This document shows positions 1-6,258 of a DNA stretch of 6,262 nt, piece by piece; within the stretch, counting starts at the first letter, position 1, and each line of letters opens with the position of its first letter. The DNA comes from Bacteroidia bacterium. GTDB lineage: Bacteria > Bacteroidota > Bacteroidia > Chitinophagales > Saprospiraceae. Location of the stretch: positions 1 to 6,262 of the forward strand of contig JAUILM010000369.1 in assembly GCA_030432855.1 (NCBI GenBank), given 5' to 3'. The position numbers and the translations under genes are program-made. The notes beneath the pieces were generated by a model. The model was not told the origin of the DNA and ran no database searches. It saw only the letters and a list, made by a program, of their open reading frames with translations.

Positions 1-489
1 TTTTAGCCCCAGATCAGAAAGGTCGTTCGTTGCTAGCGGCTCATAGGTCTTTTTACCCAAAGAGCTGTTGAGATAGGACAGACGATCAATACATGCCTGA
101 TAGGTATCCATCATATCATCAGTAAAAACTTCGTAGCCACCGTTTTCTAAATATCCCAGTTGATGATCACCGATCAGTTGTCTTAGTTTTGAAAGCCCAC
201 TTTGTCGGCGCTTTACCAACGCGAATACCTCATCGTCACTCATTTTCGTAAAGTCGGCAAGGAGTTCTGATGGACTACCAAAGCAGGCAAATCCGGCATT
301 ACGAGTAGCTGCTCCCTGTGGAATACTATGTCTTTCGACCACGAGAACTGATAGGTCCGGCCTGAGTTGTTTGATCTGAATGGCTGAATGCAATGCCGTC
401 AGACCAGCCCCCACTATGAGAACATCATGGTGTCCGTAAAATGCACTCTTTTCCCAGTACGAAACCGATATGTCTGAAGCCTTTTCCAT
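1..489 (-). CDS. FAD-dependent oxidoreductase, DAO family (N-terminal part; gene continues past left edge)
   Basis: This reading frame opens with ATG at 489-487 and stays open for 163 codons to the window edge, so the C-terminal half or more is missing. After a short N-terminal stretch containing YWEKS, a Rossmann FAD-binding start is visible at about residues 22-53: a hydrophobic strand, the glycine motif GAGLTA (27-32), a helix, and a second strand ending in E52, the acidic residue expected to bind the FAD ribose. The stretch GAATRNAGFACFGSPSELL (59-77) matches the signature following the FAD site in glycine oxidase/gamma-glutamylputrescine oxidase-like DAO proteins. GGYEVF follows at 117-122. 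Such enzymes are flavoproteins that typically oxidise amines or amino acids. The substrate cannot be told from this fragment. No signal peptide is seen, so it is probably cytoplasmic. The gene is divergent from the DUF4293 gene. The family call is firm; the specific reaction is unknown. Confidence 0.88.
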   Translation of the reverse strand, partial: MEKASDISVSYWEKSAFYGHHDVLIVGAGLTALHSAIQIKQLRPDLSVLVVERHSIPQGAATRNAGFACFGSPSELLADFTKMSDDEVFALVKRRQSGLSKLRQLIGDHQLGYLENGGYEVFTDDMMDTYQACIDRLSYLNSSLGKKTYEPLATNDLSDLGLK

Positions 490-544
490 CCTATAAATTT
501 ATTAATTTCGACGCTGTATAAATAGGTAACAATCCAACGTATTT
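490..544. promoter_or_regulatory. Divergent intergenic region between the oxidoreductase and DUF4293 genes
   Basis: This 55-bp AT-rich gap separates two start codons facing away from each other, so it should carry at least part of both promoters. No Shine-Dalgarno-like purine run precedes either ATG at normal spacing, which is usual in Bacteroidota. TAATTTCG at 503-510 differs by one base from the Bacteroidota -7 element TAnnTTTG, but it has no properly spaced upstream TTG, so no promoter is assigned. The regulatory role is inferred from gene layout only. Confidence 0.35.
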
Positions 545-1006
545 ATGATTCAACGTATTCAGAGTATATTCCTTTTACTGGCAGCAATTGTAATGGCACT
601 GCTGCTATTTGGCCCGATGTATTTCGTAAGCGTAGACAAAGCGGTGACTAATGCAGCACCTATGGAGACAATGCTGGCGGATGGTGTGTTTGAAACAAAT
701 GATCACATTATTCTTTTGATACTGGTTGTGGTATCGATGATCCTCCCACTGGTTATTCTTTTTCTATTTAAGAATAGAGTGCTACAGATGAAACTAGGCC
801 GTATCAATGTGACACTCATTGTGCTTACATTGGCGCTTTCTGTCATTCTATTTTTGAATGACTACCGGCAAATCTCAGAGGGAACAGAGATCACCATTGA
901 GTTTGGGTATCTGGCACCGGTCATTGCTATTATCCTCCTGGCATTGGCCATTCGATTTATTAAGAAGGATGAAAAGCTGGTTCGTTCGGCAGATCGGCTT
1001 CGATAG
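545..1006 (+). CDS. DUF4293 family membrane protein
   Basis: This is a 153-residue integral membrane protein. Four hydrophobic segments are visible at roughly residues 7-28, 54-75, 88-105 and 122-139. The N-terminus MIQRIQSIFLLLAA, the charged stretch FKNRVLQMKLGRIN (75-88) before the third helix, and the C-terminal tail KDEKLVRSADRLR (141-153) are hallmarks of the DUF4293 family, which I know only from Bacteroidota. The length is typical and the protein looks complete. No catalytic motif is visible and the function of the family is not known to me. The segment between helices 1 and 2 (about 29-53) is probably extracytoplasmic, with the positively charged linker and tail on the cytoplasmic side. 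The ATG at 545 is chosen because it gives the canonical family N-terminus; no Shine-Dalgarno sequence precedes it. The gene stands alone: its left neighbour is divergent, and its right neighbour is convergent with stops 2 bp apart. Confidence 0.9.
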   Translation: MIQRIQSIFLLLAAIVMALLLFGPMYFVSVDKAVTNAAPMETMLADGVFETNDHIILLILVVVSMILPLVILFLFKNRVLQMKLGRINVTLIVLTLALSVILFLNDYRQISEGTEITIEFGYLAPVIAIILLALAIRFIKKDEKLVRSADRLR

Positions 1007-1008
1007 AC

Positions 1009-1917
1009 CTACTTGAGATTATCAAGTATGGCACTTTCTAATGTCTGAAAATGATACTGATATCCTAATTCCTCTAGTCTTGAGGATATCACGCGATTAC
1101 TATTTAATACTAGCGCCGCACGCGAACCCATCACCAGTTTGATGGCAAAAGCAGGAGCTGGAAGTACGATTTTAAGTCCTCCCTGACAATTTACAAGGGT
1201 CTGCATGAATTCCTTATTAGTGGCTGGATCAGGACCTACGCCGTTGACAATGCCAGATAGTGTAGGGTGTTCAATGAACGATGAGAAGATCTGAGCAAGA
1301 TCTTCGATATGGATCCAGGGCATATACTGTGCTCCGGAACCAAGATAACTTCCTATTCCAAAGAAAGTAGTATTCTTCAACGTAGGCAGGACCCCTCCCT
1401 GATCACTTAACACCAGACCTACCCGAACGGCACCTACCCGAATATCCAATTCCTTAAAGGCAAAAACAGAGTCTTCCCAGGCTAGGCACAGATTTACCAT
1501 AAATGAGTCCTTTCCCGGTTTGGATTCTTCATTCAGTATCTCATCGCCTCTATCGCCATATATACCGACGGCAGAAGTGCCAATAAACAGAGAAGGTTTT
1601 GACCCGGTTTTGTTTATGGTATCTAAGAGTAGCTGATTACCATACACTCTGCTTTTATACAGTACCTCTCTGCGTTCTTCAGTCCATGCTTTGCTTGCAA
1701 TAGAAGCACCAGCGAGCGCAATAATGACGTCCAGATTCTCTAGCGCCCGGCTATCCATTTGGTTTTTCTCAATATCCCAGTGAAATAATGTGTACCTGGA
1801 CGCTTGATCCACATTTCTCGTCAATATTCTTACTTCAAACCCCAGGTTAGCTAAGTGGTCTGAGAGATAGGTTCCGATGAGACCTGTTCCTCCCGTCAGT
1901 AAAACAGTGCGCTTCAC
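1009..1917 (-). CDS. TIGR01777 family NAD(P)-binding epimerase/oxidoreductase (SDR39U1/YfcH-like)
   Basis: This is a complete 302-residue atypical short-chain dehydrogenase/epimerase. The N-terminal nucleotide-binding loop GGTGLIG lies at 9-15. The family signature ALAGASIASKAWTEERR spans 67-83. SAVGIYGDRGDE (115-126) and CLAWEDS (144-150) follow, then VGLVLSDQGGVLP (166-178), GIGSYLGSGAQYMPWIHIEDL (187-207) in several conserved pieces, and the small C-terminal DUF1731-like domain from about 248 to 297 (LPAPAF, then NSNRVISSRLEELGY). Y120 lacks a lysine four residues later, so the textbook YxxxK dyad is absent; I believe this is normal for the family. The physiological substrate of these proteins is not established. 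The protein is cytoplasmic, with no signal peptide. The start is GTG (1917-1915): reading upstream in frame there is no ATG or GTG before a stop at 1947-1945, and the Rossmann strand begins within a few residues of it. The gene is monocistronic here, convergent with DUF4293 and divergent from the transport operon. Confidence 0.93.
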   Translation of the reverse strand: MKRTVLLTGGTGLIGTYLSDHLANLGFEVRILTRNVDQASRYTLFHWDIEKNQMDSRALENLDVIIALAGASIASKAWTEERREVLYKSRVYGNQLLLDTINKTGSKPSLFIGTSAVGIYGDRGDEILNEESKPGKDSFMVNLCLAWEDSVFAFKELDIRVGAVRVGLVLSDQGGVLPTLKNTTFFGIGSYLGSGAQYMPWIHIEDLAQIFSSFIEHPTLSGIVNGVGPDPATNKEFMQTLVNCQGGLKIVLPAPAFAIKLVMGSRAALVLNSNRVISSRLEELGYQYHFQTLESAILDNLK

Positions 1918-1970
1918 GAGATATGTTGTTGTTTTAATTATAAATTAGCAGAACTCTGAGCAATTTATTT
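1918..1970. promoter_or_regulatory. Divergent intergenic region upstream of the epimerase and the ABC transport operon
   Basis: These 53 bp separate the GTG start of the epimerase from the ATG of the solute-binding protein gene. The region must contain or overlap the promoter of the transport operon, since the gene on its left runs the other way. It is AT-rich, with TAAATTAG at 1941-1948 as a one-mismatch relative of the Bacteroidota -7 box TAnnTTTG, but the nearest upstream TTG (1926-1928) is only 12 bp away, too close for a standard promoter. No operator-like inverted repeat or riboswitch can be recognised. The assignment rests on layout. Confidence 0.35.
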
Positions 1971-2042
1971 ATGCGTAGATCCTATATCAAAAGTTATAAA
2001 CTGGTCTTACTGGCCCTTTGTTCGATATTTTTGATTCAATGT
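1971..2042 (+). other. Lipoprotein signal peptide with lipobox LIQC
   Basis: Codons 1-24 encode a basic n-region (RRSYIKSYK), a hydrophobic stretch (LVLLALCSIFLI) and the lipobox L21-I22-Q23-C24. Cleavage by signal peptidase II before C24 would leave a lipid-anchored mature protein starting CVSDEVV. Glutamine at -1 is less common than Gly, Ala or Ser, but the overall signal architecture is clear. Confidence 0.8.
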
Positions 2043-3716
2043 GTGAGTGATGAAGTCGTAAATGAATCTGATATCCTTCGTATCAGACTTTCTTCCGAAC
2101 CTGATCGTCTCAACCCCATACTTTCAAGACAGGGAACAGCTGTTCAGATTGAGCGATTTATTTTTTCTCCACTCCTTGATTACAATCCCTTTACAATGGA
2201 GTTGGAACCAATCCTCCTGGAGTCCAGACCCGATATTGAATTTATCGATGGAGAAGCTGGCTCAGATACCCGGATGGAGATGGTTATTCGAGATGATGCC
2301 TATTGGGATGATGGGTCTCCAATTACAGGATTGGATTATTTGTTTTCTATGAAGATGGCACTAAATCCATATGTGGCCAATCAATCTTGGGCAAATTACA
2401 TTAGTAAAATTACCAGCATTTCTGTGGATTCGCTTGATCAGCGTAGCATTACTGTGGTGCTGTCTGGTAAATACATTCTCTCGGAAGAAATTGCGGGAGG
2501 ATTTCAGGTATATCCCCGGCATATATATGATCCGCAAGGAGTTTATGACTCTATTTCATATATGAAGTGTCTAAACTACAGACCCGATGCAGACCCGTCT
2601 CTGGATACCCAACTAAGAGAATATGCAGAAATTTTCAACAGTGACCGATATTCTCGTGAAATAGTGCAGGGATCAGGCCCCTACGAGTTTGTTGAATGGG
2701 TGTCGGGACAACACATCGTATTGCAAAAGAAAGCGGAATGGTGGGGTAAAGGAAAAACGGATCTTCATCCTTTTCTTCGTACCGGAGCGGATCAGCTGCA
2801 TTATCTGATCATTCCGGATAATCAGACCGCCCTGACAGCCCTCAAAGATGGCCAACTGGATGTAGTAAGTTCTATATCACCTGAGGATTTCACCGATTTA
2901 CAGCGCTACAATGATGAGAATGGAGGTTTGGAGTTACTTACTCCGCCTGTACTTCAATACTATGCGATTGCTTATAATAATGGACATCCCGTGCTCAGTC
3001 GGGTGAAAGTCAGGCAAGCATTGTCAAGATTAATGGATGTTGATGAACTGATCGAACAATTATTTTATGGAATGGGTCTTCGTGTCCAGGGACCAGTGCA
3101 TCCAACTAAACCCTATTATAATGAATTGTTGACACCGATACCATTTGAGCCGGTAAAAGCAAAAGAGCTACTGACCGAAGATGGTTGGAGAGATAGTGAT
3201 GGTGATGGAGTCCTGGATCAGGTGATCAATGGAAAGATGGAAAGGATGGAATTTAGCTTTCTTACTTCCCGGTCGAAGCTCTCACAGGATGTTGCGATAT
3301 TACTTGCTGAGAATGCGGCAGATGCAGGTATCACCATTGAAATTACACCAGTGGATAACACGAGTCCACGTGTTGCGGCAGGTGACTATGACTTGTCGAC
3401 GGTCGCTATTCGTCAAAGTCCAGGCATTACCGACCCATACTCCAACTGGCATTCTGACAACCTGGAGGCCGGAGGCAACAACTTCACAAAATTCTCCAAT
3501 CCTGAGGCTGATAGTATAATGGATGAGTTGAGAATTACGCTAGATCCGGTCAAAATAGATCAATTGATGCGGCAATTTCAGCAGATTATATACGATAAGC
3601 AACCCGCTCTGTTTCTGGTGGCTCCCAAAACCAGACTTGCTGTACGAGATGTCTTTGAGGTATCGGAATCAATTGTGCGACCTGGCTATTTCGAGAATAC
3701 TATAATTCGGAAATAA
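1971..3716 (+). CDS. ABC transporter solute-binding lipoprotein, peptide/nickel class (SBP_bac_5)
   Basis: This is a 581-residue extracytoplasmic binding protein that would capture an oligopeptide-like solute and deliver it to the two permeases encoded directly downstream. Residues 1-23 form a lipoprotein signal peptide: basic MRRSYIKSYK, a hydrophobic core, then LIQC with the lipidated cysteine at 24. Family 5 landmarks follow in order: the N-terminal lobe start SSEPDRLNPI (41-50); FIFSPLLDYNP (63-73); IRDDAYWDDGSPITGLDYLFS (106-126), the counterpart of the usual LRdgvkfhDGtplTAeDVvfS; GSGPYEFVEW (234-243) with KKAEWWG; NQTALTALKDGQLDVV (284-299); and VRQALSRLMDVDELI (347-361). DSDGDGVLD at 408-416 resembles a calcium-binding loop. 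The length is in the upper normal range. The ATG at 1971 gives a proper signal peptide. It heads the operon, and its TAA abuts the next ATG. The ligand is not identifiable from sequence; a peptide is the best guess, and nickel, glutathione or a sugar oligomer is possible. Confidence 0.93.
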   Translation: MRRSYIKSYKLVLLALCSIFLIQCVSDEVVNESDILRIRLSSEPDRLNPILSRQGTAVQIERFIFSPLLDYNPFTMELEPILLESRPDIEFIDGEAGSDTRMEMVIRDDAYWDDGSPITGLDYLFSMKMALNPYVANQSWANYISKITSISVDSLDQRSITVVLSGKYILSEEIAGGFQVYPRHIYDPQGVYDSISYMKCLNYRPDADPSLDTQLREYAEIFNSDRYSREIVQGSGPYEFVEWVSGQHIVLQKKAEWWGKGKTDLHPFLRTGADQLHYLIIPDNQTALTALKDGQLDVVSSISPEDFTDLQRYNDENGGLELLTPPVLQYYAIAYNNGHPVLSRVKVRQALSRLMDVDELIEQLFYGMGLRVQGPVHPTKPYYNELLTPIPFEPVKAKELLTEDGWRDSDGDGVLDQVINGKMERMEFSFLTSRSKLSQDVAILLAENAADAGITIEITPVDNTSPRVAAGDYDLSTVAIRQSPGITDPYSNWHSDNLEAGGNNFTKFSNPEADSIMDELRITLDPVKIDQLMRQFQQIIYDKQPALFLVAPKTRLAVRDVFEVSESIVRPGYFENTIIRK

Positions 3717-5087
3717 ATGTTTCGCTTCATTGCCATTCGACTAGCAAGCGCACTGCCTACCTTGCTATGTATTTTGGTAATAACATTTCTTCTTACCCGA
3801 TTGACACCTGGTGACAAGGTTCTGGCAGATTTGGAAGATCAATCTACTCTGGATCTTGGTTCCCGGTTTACCTATGACGAGATAGCAGCTACCAAGGGTC
3901 TTGACAAACCATACTTTTACTTTTCAATTATTCCTGCATCCATCCCATCCGAATCTTTTCATCTTCCATATTCTGAGCGATTATTATCTCAAAAACTCTT
4001 TGATGCGGGACTACAATGGGAGCATGCTGACCAGTGGGTAAAGGATTTGAGTTACCTGCGCCGCTTATTGAGGGAAAAGTATACACCTGAAAGAACGGCA
4101 AGTCGTTTGGATTATCTAATTGTTACCACGCGTCCCATAATAGAGGAAATTCAGAACGCTTTACAATCCATTCAGGAGGAGTCCGTTCCGGAAGAGATCA
4201 AGGGGCAAGTTGAGATGTTGTTGAATAATCTCGATAATCAATTAACTAATAGTAGAGTCATTCGAGATTTTATTCCCAGACTAGTATGGCACGGTTCAGA
4301 GAATCAATTACACCGCTGGCTTGGAGCTGCTTTTAGCCTGGATTTTGGACGATCGAAGGTTGATGGCTTACCAGTGGTGAAGAAGGTTTTCGAAGCCTTA
4401 AGATGGACCTTAAGTATCAATCTACCGGCGATTTTTCTTGCGTATTTATTCACTATTCCCATTGGCTTGTACAGTGGCTGGAAGCAGGGTAGATTTGAAA
4501 TAGTGATATCTTTTTTATCCTACATTATATATGCTATGCCTATATTCTGGATGGCTACGATCTTGGTTGTCTTTTTTACAACCAGGGAATATGGAGCATG
4601 GACAGATATTTTTCCCGCTCCGAGCATCTTATCGACCATATCCGGAGATACCTACATGCAGGCCTTGATGAATAACCTGAAATATTTTATTATTCCCATC
4701 TTCGTGATATCCAGTCATTTGTGGGCTTACCTCACCAGATTATTACACAATTCGGTGGTTGAGGAAAAATCCAGAACTTACGTATGGATGGCCAAGAGTA
4801 AAGGACTCCCATCCTCTGTCATCCTGTGGAAGCATATTTTTCGAAATGCGAGTTTTCCATTGATCACTGCTTTTGCATCTGTATTTCCGCTCACCATTGC
4901 CGGGTCTCTAGTAGTAGAAGTGATTTGCACTATACCCGGTATGGGGCGCTTAATGTATGATTCTATTTTTGTGGAGGATTGGAACGTCGTCCTCTTTATT
5001 GTGCTTTTATCATCGATCATGACTATCCTGGGCCTGCTAATAAGTGACATACTGTATCGAATCGTAAATCCAAGACTTCGGTCATGA
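3717..5087 (+). CDS. ABC transporter permease, DppB/OppB/YejB-like, with a large periplasmic insertion
   Basis: This 456-residue inner-membrane protein would form one half of the import channel. Helix 1 (about 10-28) is followed by LTRLTPGDKV (26-35), the family's usual LxRLxPGD. KGLDKPYFYF (60-69) matches the normal LGLDqPl motif, but the expected continuation, a short stretch ending in the FGRS motif (HRWLGAAFSLDFGRS, 199-213), comes only about 125 residues later. The intervening 72-197 is charged and predicted helical. The BPD_transp_1 core is complete: helices at about 233-254, 263-287, 320-342, 380-403 and 424-446. It includes the ATPase-coupling EAA-type loop, YVWMAKSKGLPSSVILWKHIFRNA (355-378), with G363 at its centre, and ends in DILYRIVNPRL. 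The core resembles E. coli YejB as I remember it. Family members are usually 300-365 residues. The ATG starts immediately after the upstream TAA, and the stop overlaps the next start, so translation is probably coupled. Permease class is certain; substrate is not. Confidence 0.92.
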   Translation: MFRFIAIRLASALPTLLCILVITFLLTRLTPGDKVLADLEDQSTLDLGSRFTYDEIAATKGLDKPYFYFSIIPASIPSESFHLPYSERLLSQKLFDAGLQWEHADQWVKDLSYLRRLLREKYTPERTASRLDYLIVTTRPIIEEIQNALQSIQEESVPEEIKGQVEMLLNNLDNQLTNSRVIRDFIPRLVWHGSENQLHRWLGAAFSLDFGRSKVDGLPVVKKVFEALRWTLSINLPAIFLAYLFTIPIGLYSGWKQGRFEIVISFLSYIIYAMPIFWMATILVVFFTTREYGAWTDIFPAPSILSTISGDTYMQALMNNLKYFIIPIFVISSHLWAYLTRLLHNSVVEEKSRTYVWMAKSKGLPSSVILWKHIFRNASFPLITAFASVFPLTIAGSLVVEVICTIPGMGRLMYDSIFVEDWNVVLFIVLLSSIMTILGLLISDILYRIVNPRLRS

Positions 5088-6256
5088 ATGTCATAAAGGG
5101 AATCATTCAATACATGAGGTCATCTCGCAGATTTGCCCTTTCTGCATGTATAGTAATGGGTCTTGGCTTTGTTTCAATTTTTGCACCATTTATAGCTAAT
5201 GATGCTCCAATTGTGATTGTAAATGAGCATGGAGTAGAGTGGCCCATATTAAGTATGCGTTTTGATGGTGATTCCATTGAAAATTCATACAGAAATCTAG
5301 ATGAGGGTAGTTGGGCCCTATTCCCATTGATTCCCTATAACATGGATAGCAACTTGAAGCAGAGATTTCTCCCTCCTGGATCCATCGATTCCGAAGGAAA
5401 TCTCACCACCCGCCACTGGTTGGGGACAGACCGGCTGGGTAAGGATGTGGCTGCAGGTCTCATCTACGGCTGTCGCAATTCAGTTTTCATTGCTCTGCTC
5501 GCTATGGTGATATCCGTGTTGCTGGGAGTGTGTATTGGTGGATTGGCAGGATATTTTGGAAATCATGTTTTCAGGGTCTCGATAGGCTCACTTGTCCTGA
5601 CCGTGTCACTGGGACTGTATTATGTTTTCCTCGCTGCGCATCATCGATTAGAAGCCGTCCCAATAGTGATAGCGATGGTTCTTTACATAATTCTATTATT
5701 TATGGTACACCGCAGGGACCAGAAAGCATGGAAGGTGGATTTTCCGGTGGATGGTTTGGTACTGAGGATTATAGAAATTATACAGTCCCTGCCAGGATTA
5801 TTAATTTTACTGGTCATTGCCTCGTTGATTTCAAGACCCACCTTCTTGGGACTGGCTGTGATCATCGGATTATTAAGATGGCCGGGAGTGGCGAAGTATG
5901 TAAGAGCAGAGGTGCAAAAAACCAAAGAAGAAGACTATGTCCAGGCTGCGCGGATATCAGGTTTGCATCATCTTAAGATCCTTACGAAATATGTGCTTCC
6001 CAGAACGATAGCACCTATTGTGGTGATTTTCTCATTTGGTTTTGCAGCTGTCGTATTGCTGGAGTCTACACTTTCATTTCTGGGGATTGGTGTGCCTATC
6101 GGAGATTTGACCCTGGGCAATCTACTGGGACAGGCCAAAGATCGACCTCAGGCATGGTGGCTGGCTGTCTTCCCGGGAGGGATGATTTTTCTTATTGTAG
6201 CCTCATTAAATGCGCTGGGAGATCAATTCAGAAGTTTATGGGAATCAAAAGACTAA
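5084..6256 (+). CDS. ABC transporter permease, DppC/OppC/YejE-like, with an extra transmembrane hairpin
   Basis: This 390-residue second permease would pair with the preceding one. Helix 1 lies at about 18-38. The following loop (39-110) is long and includes APFIANDAPIVIV (34-46), SWALFPLIPYN (76-86) and FLPPGS (95-100), the arrangement I recall from E. coli YejE. Then comes the diagnostic HWLGTDRLGKDVAAGLIYGCR (111-131) and helix 2 ending in GLAGYFGN (153-160). Normally a short cytoplasmic link leads to the VDxxLRxxxxxxSLP motif. Here that motif (VDGLVLRIIEIIQSLPGLL, 222-240) appears about 60 residues late, after two extra hydrophobic segments (about 165-185 and 191-208) and a basic stretch (209-217). 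The EAA-type coupling loop is intact at 285-311 (YVQAARISG, then LPRTIAP), followed by LLESTLSFLGIGVP (325-338) and NALGDQFRSLW near the end. Family members are usually 270-340 residues. The start overlaps the upstream stop as ATGA. Permease class is firm; substrate is unknown. Confidence 0.92.
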   Translation: MNVIKGIIQYMRSSRRFALSACIVMGLGFVSIFAPFIANDAPIVIVNEHGVEWPILSMRFDGDSIENSYRNLDEGSWALFPLIPYNMDSNLKQRFLPPGSIDSEGNLTTRHWLGTDRLGKDVAAGLIYGCRNSVFIALLAMVISVLLGVCIGGLAGYFGNHVFRVSIGSLVLTVSLGLYYVFLAAHHRLEAVPIVIAMVLYIILLFMVHRRDQKAWKVDFPVDGLVLRIIEIIQSLPGLLILLVIASLISRPTFLGLAVIIGLLRWPGVAKYVRAEVQKTKEEDYVQAARISGLHHLKILTKYVLPRTIAPIVVIFSFGFAAVVLLESTLSFLGIGVPIGDLTLGNLLGQAKDRPQAWWLAVFPGGMIFLIVASLNALGDQFRSLWESKD

Positions 6257-6258
6257 GT

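Noticed and set aside
495..508. Imperfect AT-only palindrome (AAATT-TATT-AATTT) in the first divergent gap, considered as an operator.
   Set aside because: A five-base A/T stem is expected by chance in such AT-rich sequence and no second copy is seen.
503..510. TAATTTCG as a Bacteroidota -7 promoter element for the DUF4293 gene.
   Set aside because: One mismatch to TAnnTTTG and no TTG at the expected distance upstream; in AT-rich DNA this is likely chance.
1926..1948. TTG (1926-1928) with TAAATTAG (1941-1948) as a promoter of the transport operon.
   Set aside because: The spacer is about 12 bp rather than the roughly 19 bp typical of Bacteroidota promoters, and the -7 box has a mismatch.
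2062..2565. Overlapping open frames within the binding-protein gene on the plus strand (2062-2352 and 2371-2565).
   Set aside because: They lie wholly inside a gene with clear family motifs, show no recognisable domains, and are best explained as out-of-frame shadows.
4778..5110. A 110-codon minus-strand open frame across the junction of the two permease genes.
   Set aside because: It is antisense to the conserved EAA-type loop and last helices of the first permease; its translation has no family features and no plausible promoter context.
5530..5976. A 148-codon open frame in another frame of the second permease gene, raising the idea of a frameshift at the insertion.
   Set aside because: The permease frame is continuous, and all core motifs before and after the insertion are in that one frame. 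The alternative frame is Cys/Arg/Ser-rich with no domain, so neither a frameshift nor a nested gene is supported.
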